Counted from the stretch's first letter, positions 28,267-45,074 are shown. The stretch: 64,000 nt of DNA from Heterohyrax brucei (GCA_028571685.1 CM053142.1:62955296-63019295); one strand, 5' to 3'. Numbers and translations: made by a program. Notes: generated by a model not told the origin, from the letters alone.

Positions 28267-29013
28267 TACGTGTTGGCTCCCTTCTGCCAGTAGGGAGTGT
28301 TAGAGAAAATCATTGCCCGTTCCTGCCATCGTCTTCCAAACTGCATGTGTGCTCACCGTGGCACTTACAACTGGTTCCAATTTCCAGTTTTCTTTCCCAC
28401 ACCCCGGACACTGACTTCATTGTATTCTCACAGAGTAGTAGTAGAACTGTCTTCCTCAGAGCTCTGGGTCTCCCTCTTTGCAGGGCCCCTTGTCTAAGCA
28501 ATTAAATCCAAATAAGGACCTCCACCCCTTTCACTTTTACCCTCAAGCCCTAGAAATGGTAACTCTTTCCTGCCTTTGCTGTCATGATGTTACTTTGGTG
28601 TTTCCCTTTTACCTTTTTCATTGTTTGATACTGTTTAACCAGTTTCCTGTATCAAATTATATCTGTTGAAATATTTGGTGATTTGTGTTTTCTTCACTGA
28701 GCTCTGATTATTAAAGCTGTACATATTTGGCCTTGTGGAACTAACTCTATATGAGCATCACCTGAGACATCATTAGAGCTGGCAGGGGTATATAATTTGT
28801 AATATTCCTAGTGGGGGTCTTCATTGTGTTAAGTGAGAACAAGTGTTAAACTTCTAGATTTGAGAGACTGCAGAGGGATTAAATGGTTCTGGCCTTAAAA
28901 TGTTACATCTGTACCTTTTCTTCCCTCTGAAGTCCATTTTGTTTTCTGTCAAAGAGCGAAATTTCCTTAACTTGTTGGTATAGGAACATTTTATGGGTTG
29001 TAGACTACAGAAG
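28267..29013 (+). other. KDM5A intron, no gene
   Basis: Somewhat GC-richer stretch at 28270-28560 with several overlapping short frames on both strands and no recognised domain. No repeat call. Confidence 0.45.
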
Positions 29014-29165
29014 GACACCTTGATGTCTTAGCGGTTAAGTGCTACCTCTGCTTACCAAAAGGTGGGCAGTTTGAGTCTGCCAGGCACTCCTTGGAAACTC
29101 TGTGGAGTGGTTCTGCTCTGTTCTGTAGAGTCACTATGAGTCAGAATTGACAGCAGTGGGTTTAG
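29014..29165 (+). mobile_element. AfroSINE
   Basis: 'cttagcggttaagtgctacc', 'ccaaaaggtgggcagtttga', 'ctccttggaaactctgtgga', 'gtcactatgagtcagaattg', 'cagcagtgggttta'. Confidence 0.87.
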
Positions 29166-29299
29166 ACTGTAGAAGGGTAATTACTTAATAGTGGTTTTCT
29201 TGTAGGTTTATTATTTTCATGAGCTTTACTCTTTCCTTTTTAGCTTGAAACTATAGTCATCAGTGTTTTTCTCCCTAGTAGATATTTCCTCTTATTTAC

Positions 29300-29431
29300 T
29301 AGAGGCACCTCAGAAGGTCCTGGCAACCCATGTCTGAAAAATCAGCCATGAAAACCTGTGGTGCACAGTTGTGTTCTGACTTACTTGGGGTTGCCATGAA
29401 TTGGAAAGGTCTTGGTGGCAACTGGTTGTTA
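29300..29431 (+). mobile_element. AfroSINE-related variant
   Basis: 'gtctgaaaaatcagccatga', 'aacctgtggtgcacagttgt', 'ggggttgccatgaattggaa', 'ggtggcaactggttgtt'. It shares only the tail half with the standard copies and has a different front half. It is followed by a GATGAT-rich run (29431-29457). Confidence 0.6.
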
Positions 29432-29486
29432 TGATGATGGTGATGATAATGATGATATCATATTTTTAGTACATTAGAAGCAGTAA

Positions 29487-30310
<824 letters not shown>

Positions 30311-30469
30311 AACCAAACCCATTACTGTAGAGTTGATTATGACTTACAGAAGCCCTAGAGGATGAAGTAGAATTGCTGCATAGAGGTCCTAAGGAGCAGC
30401 TGATGAATTCAAACTACCCACCTTTTGGTAACCAGCTTAGCTCTTAACCACTGCACCACCAGGTCTCCG
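30311..30469 (-). mobile_element. AfroSINE, minus strand
   Basis: 'aaccaaacccattactgtag', 'gttgattatgacttacagaa', 'ccaccttttggtaaccagct', 'ttaaccactgcaccaccagg'. Antisense to KDM5A; pairs with the sense copy at 30741. Confidence 0.87.
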
Positions 30470-30740
30470 TTAATGTGTAAAGGGCTTAATATTATGTAAG
30501 TGTTACATGTTTCGACGGCACTTGGCCCACTTGGCTACATGTTTTAATATTCTTAATGTTATGTGCTTAATATTTTGGTATATCCTAAAATGAGAGCATA
30601 GATTAAGACATTTCTGACCTTCTCTCACCTTTTTTTTCCATAGGACAAAGAATTGATAGGAAACTTTTTTAAATAATCAAATGCAGTATTGTAGAGTGGG
30701 CTTTGGCATTCTAAATGTTTTTGTTCTGTACTTATTTTTA

Positions 30741-30905
30741 ATGGAGACCCGGATGGCATAGTGGTTAAGTGCTATATCTGCTAACCAAAAGGTTGGCAGT
30801 TTAAATCTACCAGGTGCTCCTTGGAAACTGTGGAACAGTTCTTCTCTGTCATAGAGGGTTCTGTGAATCAGAATCGACTCGATGGCAGTGGGTTTGGTTT
30901 TGGTG
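30741..30905 (+). mobile_element. AfroSINE, well preserved
   Basis: 'tggcatagtggttaagtgct', 'ctaaccaaaaggttggcagt', 'caggtgctccttggaaactg', 'gaatcagaatcgactcgatg', 'gcagtgggtttggttttggt'. One of the best matches to the family consensus in the window, so a useful reference copy. Confidence 0.92.
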
Positions 30906-31053
30906 TTTTTAATATTTTCACTTGTATGCTGATGCAATGAATCTAGATATCTAAAGTGAATTTTGGAGGGAGGAGAGTAATAATTCCCATAAATACTTGC
31001 TTGAAAACGTTACAGTTTTTTTTATAGTTTCAACTTTTTGTTTTGTCTCATGA

Positions 31054-31651
<598 letters not shown>

Positions 31652-31762
31652 AAAAACAACACCTGTTGCTATCAAGTCAGTTCAACTCACAGGGATCCTA
31701 TGGGTCAGAGTAGAATGGCCCCATACTACCATACCCTTAACCACGATGCCACCAGGGTTTCC
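31652..31762 (-). mobile_element. AfroSINE, minus strand, internally deleted
   Basis: 'cacctgttgctatcaagtca', 'gttcaactcacagggatcct', 'cagagtagaatggccccata', then directly 'cttaaccacgatgccaccag'. The middle of the element is missing. Confidence 0.8.
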
Positions 31763-31835
31763 ATATTTGCAAAGCAGGTTGTAATTGATAGTGTTTTTAT
31801 AGTCAGGACCTCATTTGATGGTCATTATACTCCTG

Positions 31836-32002
31836 AGGGAAACACTGGTGGCAAAGTGCTTAAGTAGGTGCTGACCAAAAGATTGGTAGTTTGAATCTAC
31901 CAAGTGCTCCTTGGAAGCCTAATGGGGCAGTTTTACTCTGTCATGTAGAGTCACTATAAGTCAGAATAGACTCATCACCAGCACGGTTGGTTTGTTGGGT
32001 TT
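31836..32002 (+). mobile_element. AfroSINE, first of three in tandem
   Basis: 'gggaaacactggtggcaaag', 'ctgaccaaaagattggtagt', 'ctccttggaagcctaatggg', 'agtcactataagtcagaata', 'cagcacggttggtttgttgg'. Confidence 0.85.
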
Positions 32003-32145
32003 AATCCCCTGGTTAGCTTGGCTGCTAACCAGAAGGCTAACATTTAGAGTCTTCAGCTGCTCCTTGGAAATCCTATGAGGTGATCCTGCTCTGTCCTATA
32101 GGGATGCTAGAAGTTGGAACTGACTTGATGACAATGGTTTTACAA
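32003..32145 (+). mobile_element. AfroSINE, second of three in tandem
   Basis: 'ttggctgctaaccagaaggc', 'cagctgctccttggaaatcc', 'ctctgtcctatagggatgct', 'gaactgacttgatgacaatg'. The head is degenerate. Confidence 0.8.
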
Positions 32146-32147
32146 AG

Positions 32148-32311
32148 AACTCTGGTGACACAGTGGTTAAGTGCCCAGCTGCTGACAGAAAGGCCAGCAG
32201 TTTAAATCCATCAGCTGCTCTGTAGAAACACTTCAGGGCAGTTCTGCTGTGTCCTATAGGGTCGCTTTGAGCTGGAATTGACTCACTGGCAGTCGGTTTG
32301 GTTTTGGTTTA
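32148..32311 (+). mobile_element. AfroSINE, third of three in tandem
   Basis: 'aactctggtgacacagtggt', 'agaaaggccagcagtttaaa', 'gtgtcctatagggtcgcttt', 'gagctggaattgactcactg', 'ggtttggttttggttt'. It begins directly after the previous tail. Confidence 0.87.
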
Positions 32312-32700
32312 TAATCTTAAAGAGGACTGTGGGAGGAATAGATAGGACAAGTATTTAATCCTTTTGTAGGTATATAGGGATTAAGGATCAGAGAAGTGGA
32401 AACTTCCCTAGGGTCATCTAGTAAAAACAGAGTCCTGGATTCTGATTCCAGCATCTAACTCTTAGTATACTTTTCAGTAGTCTCCTTATTTCCATGTCGT
32501 GGAATGGTACAGTGTCATCAACAGTGATATAGATACATTTAGCATACTATAAGTTAACCTGGTTTTAGTTTAGAAATCAGATCAAAAGTAGCTTAACTTA
32601 ATGTTTTCCAGTTTGCAAAGCATTTTCTTCATATTCATTGTCTCATATGATCTCTTTGTTATGTATAAGGAAGCAGGAAGTATTGAGATATTTTGTTAAA
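32312..32700 (-). mobile_element. Two degenerate MIR fragments, antisense
   Basis: 32335-32480: 'taaggatcagagaagtggaa', 'ggtcatctagtaaaaacaga', 'ggattctgattccagcatct'. 32610-32700: 'ttgcaaagcattttcttcat', 'tcattgtctcatatgatctc'. Both read as reverse-complement MIR sequence. Confidence 0.55.
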
Positions 32701-36107
<3,407 letters not shown>

Positions 36108-36312
36108 CTAAACCTGTTGCTGTCAAGGTAATTGGATTCCTACTCATTGTGACCCTATAGGACAGAGTAGAACTGCCCCATAGAGTTTCCAAGGCTGAAG
36201 TCTTTATGGGAGCAGACTGCCACATTTTGCTTTGATAGAGTGGCTCATGAGTTTGTGAGTTTGTGAGCCGCCAGCATTGAAATGCTTCACCAGTGTGCTG
36301 CCGGGGCTCTTC
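36108..36312 (-). mobile_element. AfroSINE, minus strand, long variant
   Basis: 'aaacctgttgctgtcaaggt', 'cattgtgaccctataggaca', 'gagtagaactgccccataga', then 'ctttatgggagcagactgcc' (the extra block of the long variant) and the antisense head. Contains a local duplication 'gagtttgtgagtttgtgag' at about 36249. Confidence 0.82.
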
Positions 36313-38669
36313 ATAATGTGTTTAATTTGAAGTAAACAACTTCAGATTATCAATAATCTGCCTGCTTATAATGATAAAATTACAAATAATTGTAATTTAA
36401 ATTATAGTTTTTGTGGTTCCTGAAGTCTGTTCCTTATACCAGTTTTACTAGATGAAAGGGTGTATTTCTCTGAAAGCTGTGTAAAGAATTTTATAACTTT
36501 CTCAGTTTGTGGTATTTCTCTAAAATATCCAAATCAAGACGTCGCATACATCTTCAGAACAAATAGAAAGATGAGAATGGCTTTTGGGGAATAGTCTCTG
36601 TTCTGTAAAATAACATGCAACAAAAATAACTTCTAAGAGTCATTTTTTACTTAGATAAATGTACTTTCACCATTTTTTTAACCAATAATTGTTAAGACTT
36701 TACCCCCAGCCTTTTCAGATTGGGGAGAAATTCTAAAAATTAGGAAAAAATTACTTGAATATACCTAACCGTAATGCGAAGATTGTATTAGAAAGAGAAA
36801 AATATCAGAATAAAAGGCTTTTATAAAACCATTCTATCAGATATCAAATTAACTTTCAGCTGAAATTAGCTTTAAAAATAATGAAGAACTATTTCCAAAG
36901 GATTATTATTAATGTTCAAAATCTTTCTTTCCCTGAACTGTGATCCCGTGTTCAGTCTTATTGGTACCCAGAGTAATACAGATTAAGTTGAAAGAGCAAA
37001 TTCTTTCAGGCTAAAATTTAAGTAGTGTATTTTTTTCTATATTAAATAATCATTTTACTTATGAAAACAGAGTTTTCTTAAGCTTTTATTGTGGGCCTGT
37101 TTCCTTCACCATTTTACCTTCTTATGGTGGGCCTTTATTCATTGCACATCTGTATAAATTTGGACTTAGTAAATTAAGAGAGATTAAGTTTACAAATTTA
37201 TACCTCTTGTGGTATTTGTTAGCCACTGTGGTTTTAAAAGATTTTCATGGTGTTATGTCAACCAGATATTTGCATATTGGTGGCTTTGTTAGTTCGTATC
37301 TGTGTTTGGCACAGATAATCAAAGGATGAATTCCCTAAATGCATGTAACACAAACTCAGTAGTAATGTTGAGATTAGGTGACTAAATGGCCCAATTTGCC
37401 TGGGATTTTCTCGGTTTTTAACACTCATATCTTCACATCTTGGGAAACATCTCAGTCCTGGGCAAAAGGGAAAGTTGATCACCTGATATTGAGAACACCA
37501 AAAATATATACATAAGAATTCTGAGTATCTGTTACATTGTACTTTGCTGAGTAAATTTTTTCTTTCATATCCAACTTTTGCAAGAAACCTTGGTACAAAG
37601 GAGATTCAATGCTGAAACACTGGAAGCTAGTTGAGTAACTAAGCAAAGAATATCACTGAATCACCAGGTTTTCTTTTCCCCAGTTCAGTAATGTACTGTA
37701 AGAAATGAACAAAAGATAATACATCAAATATTTTTTCTTTAGCCTAAATATGAAAACAAAACATGAAATGTGAAACCTAGTGTTAGTTGTTTTATTTAAT
37801 ATATTTCACATTTAAGCATGTATTTCACTCATATCTGAGCCCAGTAACCTACTTGTACTATTATCTAAAATTACTTATGCATTAATATTTGAATAGCTAT
37901 AGCTGTGAAATTTCTTAGTAATTATTTTTGTTAATCCACTAAATACATCTCCTGAAAAGGCAAATGACTATTTGAACTTAACGTACAGCTAGTCAAGTTC
38001 TGTGTTCTTGAGCTTTCAGGCTACTAAATGTAGTCTGTTACTGCTTTGTCACAATCTCCTGTGGGTTCTGTTGACCACCCAAGCTTTAATGTGCTTTATG
38101 AGTTTTTAGGCCTTTTCAAAAAAAAGTAGAAGTCAAGATTGATTGTTAGTGAATAAACATGATAAAAAGATACTGGTAACAGTAGGACTGTTTTTTTCCC
38201 CTGCCATTATCAGAGTAAATTTTATTTAATCTGTAGGCTGGGCTAGGTAGAATCTGTGTCCCAGTGACTATCTTGAAGGAAGTTACATACAATTGGAATG
38301 GTTGGAGAGTTGAGTTGGGTTTAGCAAGGGAGTTGTAGCTAGAATTACAAAAAGGAAACTGTTGCCTTATCTTCCTTATTTGAAAGATTGAGTTTTGGGA
38401 AACTGGAAGCCAGTCAACATAATGTAGAATTAGATTTTTTTGAAAGACCTGAGACAATTTTCCTAGCAGCAAATACTGATAAATTTGTACTTTTCTTATT
38501 CTGTGGATCAGCACGAATGAGGAATGGGCAGGATTATGAGGGTTGTGGGCAGAAGTGATGAATCTCTTGGTTTAGGGGTGAGTAGCATCATAAAGAGGAT
38601 AATACTGCAAGCCTGGCAACCCAGAGAAACAGTTCATCTTTCCAGTTAGAAATACTGCTCCACTGGCTG
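36313..38669 (+). other. KDM5A last intron, middle part, no repeats seen
   Basis: 2.36 kb without any AfroSINE, L1 or MIR that I can recognise, unlike the rest of the gene. Sequence is AT-rich. No exon with both splice sites and coding character was found. Could hold conserved non-coding sequence. Confidence 0.45.
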
Positions 38670-38750
38670 TTGAGTTGTTACTGTGCCATGGAGTCTATTC
38701 TGATTCATGTTGACCCTGTCGGACAAAGTAGAATTGCCCCGTAGGATCCA
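38670..38750 (-). mobile_element. AfroSINE tail half, minus strand
   Basis: 'gttgttactgtgccatggag', 'tctattctgattcatgttga', 'ccctgtcggacaaagtagaa', 'ttgccccgtaggatcc'. Truncated; only the 3' half is present. Confidence 0.75.
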
Positions 38751-38964
38751 GTTAACACTTTGTAAATCTTCATTTGCTTACAGTGCCTTTATTTTTACTC
38801 TGTTTTCCAGAAGTTATCTTCCTTTTGTAGCCCTGATATAGTTTGCCACAGCAAGAACATTTTGATCAATTATTTAATCAAAACTAGACATTTTACAATT
38901 ACAGAACAAAAACAGGATTTCATTTAGGAAGGAATTGTTAAATTGCTTTGAATTTATAGGAAGC

Positions 38965-39180
38965 AGTGTTGCAGAGGGCTGGTGATGATCCAGTTTAGAT
39001 TACGTAAGAATCACCTGAGAGCTGATTAAAAATGTAGACTTCTGTTCTTAACCTTCTCCCTGTCCCTCCAGATACTCTGAGTCAGTGTGTTTGCAGTGGG
39101 TCTCAGCTACGTTTTAGGAAACGTAACAGGTAATGGTGGTACAAATGGTCTGCACGTTTTTGAGAAGCAATACTGCAAGC
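38965..39180. mobile_element. hAT-type MER20-like element
   Basis: 'aagaatcacctgagagctga', 'ttaaaaatgtagacttctgt', 'agatactctgagtcagtgtg', 'gtttttgagaagcaatactg'. The order and words are those of MER20-like non-autonomous transposons. Subfamily from memory only. Confidence 0.6.
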
Positions 39181-39199
39181 AGTTACATCAAGGTGTAGA

Positions 39200-39425
39200 A
39201 TGTTTGTGACGTGCCTTCAGTATGCAGGCACTGAATTTTAGGTGCTTTGCCATACATTATTTAATTTGATCCACTCAATAATCTTGTCAATTATATGCTC
39301 TTACCATTTTGCAGATGAGGAAATTAAGCCTCATGGAGGTTAAATGGCTTTTCTCCAGTTACACACTGATGATAGAGCAACATCAAAACTCAGCGCTTCT
39401 AAATGAGTTCAGTAACCCTTATACT
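39200..39425 (-). mobile_element. MIR SINE, antisense
   Basis: 'ggtgctttgccatacattat', 'accattttgcagatgaggaa', 'ttacacactgatgatagagc', reading as the reverse complement of MIR. Confidence 0.75.
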
Positions 39426-40629
39426 ACACAACATTCTTAAAATCTAGAACTCTAGAATAGGAACAATAAAAGCAGGAATATTATTTTGACAAATGATTTC
39501 TCCCACCATTTTATTACAACTCTGAAACTACTAATCTGACTATTGTGGTTTTGATCGTTTTTATAGTACATGGAAACTCATTTTGAAAACCACTCACTTT
39601 CTCTTAAACTCATTTACCTAGCCAAAATTTCCTTCCTATGTCTTTTCTGATGTCTGTACTGAGGGGCTTCTTGATTCCTTCATACTCCTTACTTCGCTCT
39701 GATTTCTGGCAAAGCTCATTGTTTTAAGTGGCTTTCCGTGTTGCCAGTTAAATCAACAACCTTTGCATCAGGGAGAGAGAGTAGTTCTTTTAATCTTCAT
39801 CCGCTGTGCCATTAACTATAAAAAATACCAGTCACCTTCCAATTGTAAAAGTCAAAAGTCACATTATTGTTGACTGTAGGTCCAAGAATTAAATCACCAA
39901 TTTACAGTCCCTTTCCAGCCTCCTATGTTTCCTGAAGGGTCCAGTTTGCCTGACATTTGCCACTGGCCTATCAGTTTTCCAGATTTTAATTTTTAAACTC
40001 CAGAGTGATCTATTGACCTGTGTCTTTGACTGTTATAATTGGTTAATTTGTAAGATTTGACCTCTGATATTTGCTAACTTTTTATAGGGAGTTGTATTTG
40101 TAACGGAAGAAGAGAAGAATAAAAAATATTAGTTTTAAAAGTGGCCTATGTGACTGCTTTTCTAAAAAGGTATTTAATGCTCTTAGTACTTTGGCTTATC
40201 TCTTTGAAATAAAGCTAATACACAGGATTGCCTTCACATTGTACTCTTTCTTTCTTGATTGTTAATTGCATTGTCTTAGAGCCTAGAAATTGTTAATTAG
40301 CTAAAACTACTTGGCTGCTCTATTAGAAGTTCCTTTTTTGTCAAGTTTTTCTCAAACATGTTTCTGCCTCACAAGGAGCCCCAGGTATTCATGAGGAAAT
40401 GGAGTACCTAAGAGGCCTAATTTTGTGGACACACTGTGGTAAAATGTAATTTTGGGGTATTAACTTCCCAGCTTCTTTCTTTAAAACATAACCCCATAAG
40501 AAGTCATTGTGTCTCTCTGGACATCCCAGTTGTTTGCTATCATTTAAGCCAAGAAAGCTTTTTGATTTGATTTGATTCTAGGCTTAATGTTTATGTGACC
40601 TAAACATTCCCCAATCTTGTCTCCTACAG
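39426..40629 (+). other. KDM5A last intron, final part
   Basis: No repeat recognised. The acceptor is TTGTCTCCTACAG at 40629. No further exon was identified between 34223 and here. Confidence 0.55.
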
Positions 40630-40836
40630 GTAGACTGGGTACAATGTGATGGTGGCTGTGATGAGTGGTTTCATCAAATTTGTGTGGGTGTATCTCCAGA
40701 AATGGCTGAAAATGAAGATTACATCTGTATAAACTGTGAAAAGAAGCAGGGGCCAGATAGCCCAGATCAAGCACCACCTCCTTCCTTCATAATGAGCTAC
40801 AAACTACCAATGGAGGATCTTAAGGAGGCCAGTTAG
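40630..40836 (+). CDS. KDM5A: KDM5A terminal coding exon, PHD3 and stop
   Basis: 207 bases including stop TAG at 40834-40836: [20 protein letters not shown] through MEDLKEAS. It provides six PHD3 zinc ligands (exon residues C6, C10, H15, C18, C33, C36) and the aromatic Trp of VDW, which corresponds to human W1625, central to the H3K4me3-reading cage. PHD3 is the finger retained in leukaemogenic NUP98-KDM5A fusions. The tail after the finger is Pro-rich ([18 protein letters not shown]). I recall human having CAKKQGPVSPGPAPPPS and LKETS, so [17 protein letters not shown] and LKEAS here would be more acidic. No frameshift or missing ligand. Confidence 0.97.
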   Translation, partial: VDWVQCDGGCDEWFHQICVGVSPEMAENEDYICINCEKKQGPDSPDQAPPPSFIMSYKLPMEDLKEAS

Positions 40837-42095
40837 CACATGCTTGTTTATTTTGGACATGGGGGAAATGGACCACACTGAGACCTTTAGTCGTCAAGTA
40901 GGGTGGTTTAGATTGCCCACAGAGTTGCTTCCAAAGATGAATTGCCTTCAGAGGAAGTCCTCTTAGTGCTGGCTTCCTGTGCACATGGACTGTGCAAGCT
41001 GTATTCTTTATCAACACATCTGTCTAGAGAGTGTCTTTGTTGGTACAACAGCCAGTAGTTCAGTTCATATGTTCCCCCTGAGTATGGTTTGTTGTATTAC
41101 AGTCAGACACTTGATTGAGCTGTAGTGTGGCTGGTTAGCATTAATACATTGGTGTGCTAGCAGGCCATATTAGGCATATGGACAGTTGATATTAGCTAGA
41201 GGCTTGCAATCTAGGGGCAACATCATTTGGAGGCGATAGTATACTGACTTTCTGGATCTCCTTGAGTTGGAATAGTTGGAAAGGAGTCAGAGTACCACTT
41301 GCACTGTTACTGGGCATTTAATGCCTTGCAGATAAAACCAGGAAGAACAGGACTGCGGTTATTTCTGTTAAAAGTGTATAGACCTCAGCTACTTGTGCTT
41401 GTTTGTATCAAGAAGAAAACTGCAAATAAGAGAATGTCTCACCATTTGGGGCACATCACCTTGTCTTCCTAAGGAGGAGAATGTCAACTAGGTCAGAAAT
41501 CTGGGAAGAAGAGGGTTTATTTCAAGTCAAACGCCTTTTTTGGCTTTGGAAAGTCTGCTGTCTTGGGTCTACATTTTGGAGAAGAGCAGGTAGATGGATC
41601 CAGGCTTTTGCAAGAGAAAAGAGGACAAGTCAGAATGTCTTACTGAGCCGCAGTGATGCATGCTTTTCAGGAAAAACTTCATAAGTATTCCAGACATCAC
41701 CAGGCTTCAGGCATGGCCGTGAACAAGACCAGCAAATAATAGCTTTTACCGTTACAGCCCTGACCCCAATATCTGCTGTTTCCAACTGGCAGTTTATGAT
41801 TGTGGCCCATGAGCAGTAGCAGATGCCATTGAATATGCTATGGCTTCATCAGATGATGTGGGGTTGTAGCACCTACCTCTGGGTGAAGAGGTTTTAGTAA
41901 ATCCATTTAAAAACAAACAAAAAAAGACTGGTTTTTACTTTTTTCTAAATGCCTCTGACTACTGACTGTTCTATAAATAGATTATTTTTCCTTTTTTAGT
42001 ATGCATATATGAATTATAAATATATATATATATTTACTGTTACCAGCAGCATAAGACAGAGTTTCAACATTCATTTGGGGACTTTTTTGCTTTTT

Positions 42096-42101
42096 AATAA
42101 A
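42096..42101 (+). promoter_or_regulatory. KDM5A: Candidate proximal poly(A) signal
   Basis: AATAAA about 1.26 kb past the stop. Downstream is only moderately T-rich. If used it would give a short 3' UTR isoform. Confidence 0.4.
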
Positions 42102-44492
42102 GAAATCCCATTCTTTCCTTGTAGTACAAGGAGTTAGCACTCCCTTCTCTTGACCAGATCTTCCATCTTGCTTTTGTTTAAATAGGTAATTGTATTTCCG
42201 TTATGTGTTGGGACTTGTCCTGTCTGTTGGAAAATTTGGTGTTACTGTAGTCTGTGCTGGTTGTTGTTTGTTTTTTTTTTTTTATGTGAATGTTTGAAAT
42301 TAATGGTGCTGTGTTCTCTTCCCTCCTGTTGTGTTCACTGTTCTTGTTAATGTTAAGTAAGCTGTATGTAAACTCTTCTTAGAAGGAGACTGATTTTTTA
42401 ACTTTAAAGGGCAGAGAAAACAGACACACACACAATAGTTTTTTTGTCTTTTCTATTCTATGTCCCTTTATTTTGATTTCAAAATCTGTGATTTAAATTC
42501 ATCAGTTTACCTTTTAAAAGAGGGTGGCAGAGTGGACCTAGAGAACAGCTTATGGTCTCCATTTCCTTTTCTACCCCAATCATTTTAAGAAATGTCTTCT
42601 AGTAACTAGAAGTGAGATGTACTGTCCAGGTACAGGTCGAGTGGGTATGAGATTTAACTCAAAAGGCATTTTACTTAAAAAAGCAAAAGTTCTCCTATTT
42701 AAAAAAATCTGGCTTCTGGAAGTGCTTTCTCTGTAGTTCATACTACCTGTTTTTAAGTCATTCTTCTCTTGATATACTGTATAACATTTTGAGTATTTTG
42801 ACTTGTTAAGAGGTTCATAAGTGTTGCTATGTGCTGTGCATGTGTCTGGAAATCTTATCTCAAGTGTGTGTATGATTTAATATTTTGATGGAAATTGCAA
42901 GTTAACTAACCAACTCTGTGTTTTTCTTTTGCCAAACTATATAAAGATACTGTCATTTAAGAATTTCATATGATTGATGTTGTGGAAGAAAGCACAATAC
43001 TTTTGGCTTTTGGTCATCTTTATAAAAATCTTCAAATACTTGTAGGTTAAAAACTGAATGCAATTTTAAGTGATGGCTGTCTGGAACATTTTTTAAAATT
43101 TTATTTATCATCCGTAATCCTCATTAACTTTTCTACCATCATGAGGACACTGAAAAAGATGACTGTTAAGGTACTTGACTTCTTGGAGTATGTTGGATGG
43201 ATAGGAGTGGCTATTTGGGGAGTAATTTATGTCTTTCATATAATATATTCCTGCTGGAGATCTGATAAAATAAGTGAGGCAATCTCTTAACTATAAATAG
43301 TTTCCTGTTAAGTTTATCTTCACCTATTTTTAAACTTAAATGTGTCATTTCACTGATACTGTGAGATTTCTATATTTATTTGAAAGTCATGGAGGATTTG
43401 GTCTGACTCTTGGCCACAAATTTAGACCAAAGTTCAGGAGAACAAATAATTTAGGAAAAAAACAAAAAAAATTAACATAAACAATTTTGTGGTTTTGGAA
43501 TTAATGAAATAAGGTTGACTTATTTAAAGAAATGCTGTTTTTTGATATAAAGCATTATTTTCAGCCAGAGGAAATAACTTATTTACAACAGACTTTATTC
43601 TTCACTATTGTAACATTTTGTGTTAAAACTTAATTTGAAATGGTTCTCTACCATTTCATCCCCTCCGAATTGCAGTTCCTTATGCTAACATTTCAACTTA
43701 TGTGTTACATTCTTTGTCAGGTTATTTTTCACTGTTTTTATGATAAACCATTTTGTAAAAGCTTATAGAAAGAAAATGAGAAAAATGGCAGGTCTCTGAT
43801 ATTCTCAAAGGATAGGTTATTCCAAACCTCCAAACTCCCAGCCATCTGTGTAAATCCCCAAATGGACAAGTCCAACAATAGCATTAGTAGTTAGCCTTCC
43901 TTGGGAGTGAGAGCCATTCCCCTGCCGTGTTTATTTCACTTCCTAGTTGTTACTGCAGCAAAGCCTTGTTGAGGTAGAGATGCTGGACAGCCACCTAGCT
44001 AGCTCCTGCAAACCAGCTTTGCTCTGCATGATTCAAATTTCTGCCTCAGAAAGATGACAGATTACTGCATGGCATAATTGAAAAGGCAAACGTTACATCT
44101 ATGATTGTCCGTTATCTCAAACAAAAACAGGCTGCAGGCTGACCTGTACGATTTGCACAGTTTTACCTGTGCTTTACTTATGTTCTTCTCTCCATCTGTC
44201 TTTAACAAGTCTGTAAGAAACAACTCATGTGTTTTTCTTAAATTGTAGGTTTCGTGTGCAAGCGAGTGTATGTAAAGAAATACCCTGACTTGTCAGTAGT
44301 TAATTCCATAGTATGCTTGTGTGTCAGCCAGTACTTAAAGTAGGAGATTGAAAGAAAAAATTGAGAAAGCCTCTCTTTCAAAAGGGTGGGATTACCCATC
44401 TTTTAAAGGAAAAAGTAACAATTTGGTGTAGGATTTGAAAATTTTAAATTGTGAAAAATTAAACTGTTAAAGTCCCACATATAACCAGGTTC

Positions 44493-44498
44493 AATAAA
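44493..44498 (+). promoter_or_regulatory. KDM5A: Candidate poly(A) signal
   Basis: AATAAA followed by 'gtttcacgtgtgaattagct' and a GT-rich stretch to about 44545, a plausible cleavage context. Confidence 0.45.
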
Positions 44499-45074
44499 GT
44501 TTCACGTGTGAATTAGCTTCACATATGTGTAGAAAGTTGTTTTTGTGCTAGGTTCTTACAAATTTCAAAAGAAAAGCCAGCAATTGATTTGCCTTTTACT
44601 TTTGAAATTTCTTCCTGACCTTTGGTGTTCACATTAAGGGATATCATTACTTCTTTGTGTATGGATGTCCCAAGTGGTGTTTACAACAGGAGAGGGTAAG
44701 AATGGATGTTAATGTATTCTGGAAATGCAGTTTCCTCTTGGCCTAGACCCTGTCCGGTGGCCACTATGCAATACATGATGTACACTGAGAAGGAATATGA
44801 TGACTTTTTAAGCTGTATCCTGTTCGTTCTGTGTTTTTCAGTGCTCCAGGTTGTCTAAATAGGAATGTCACTTGTAACTTCAAGACTCTCTGTTGATTAT
44901 CCCCTTACATATTTATTTACCTGTTAGTGGGACACTTTAATGTGGACTCTAATTTTCCTGGTTATTGGTGGTGCCTTATGAAAAATATAACTTGATTTTT
45001 CTTTGAGCATGTTTTATGTTTCTTTTGCTTTCTAAAAGATTATTAGATATGGTTTAATTGTGTTCCATCTAAAA

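Noticed and set aside
28251..28669. Cluster of overlapping open frames on both strands
   Set aside because: No recognised domain, no splice sites that fit KDM5A, and frames on both strands in one GC-richer patch point to chance.
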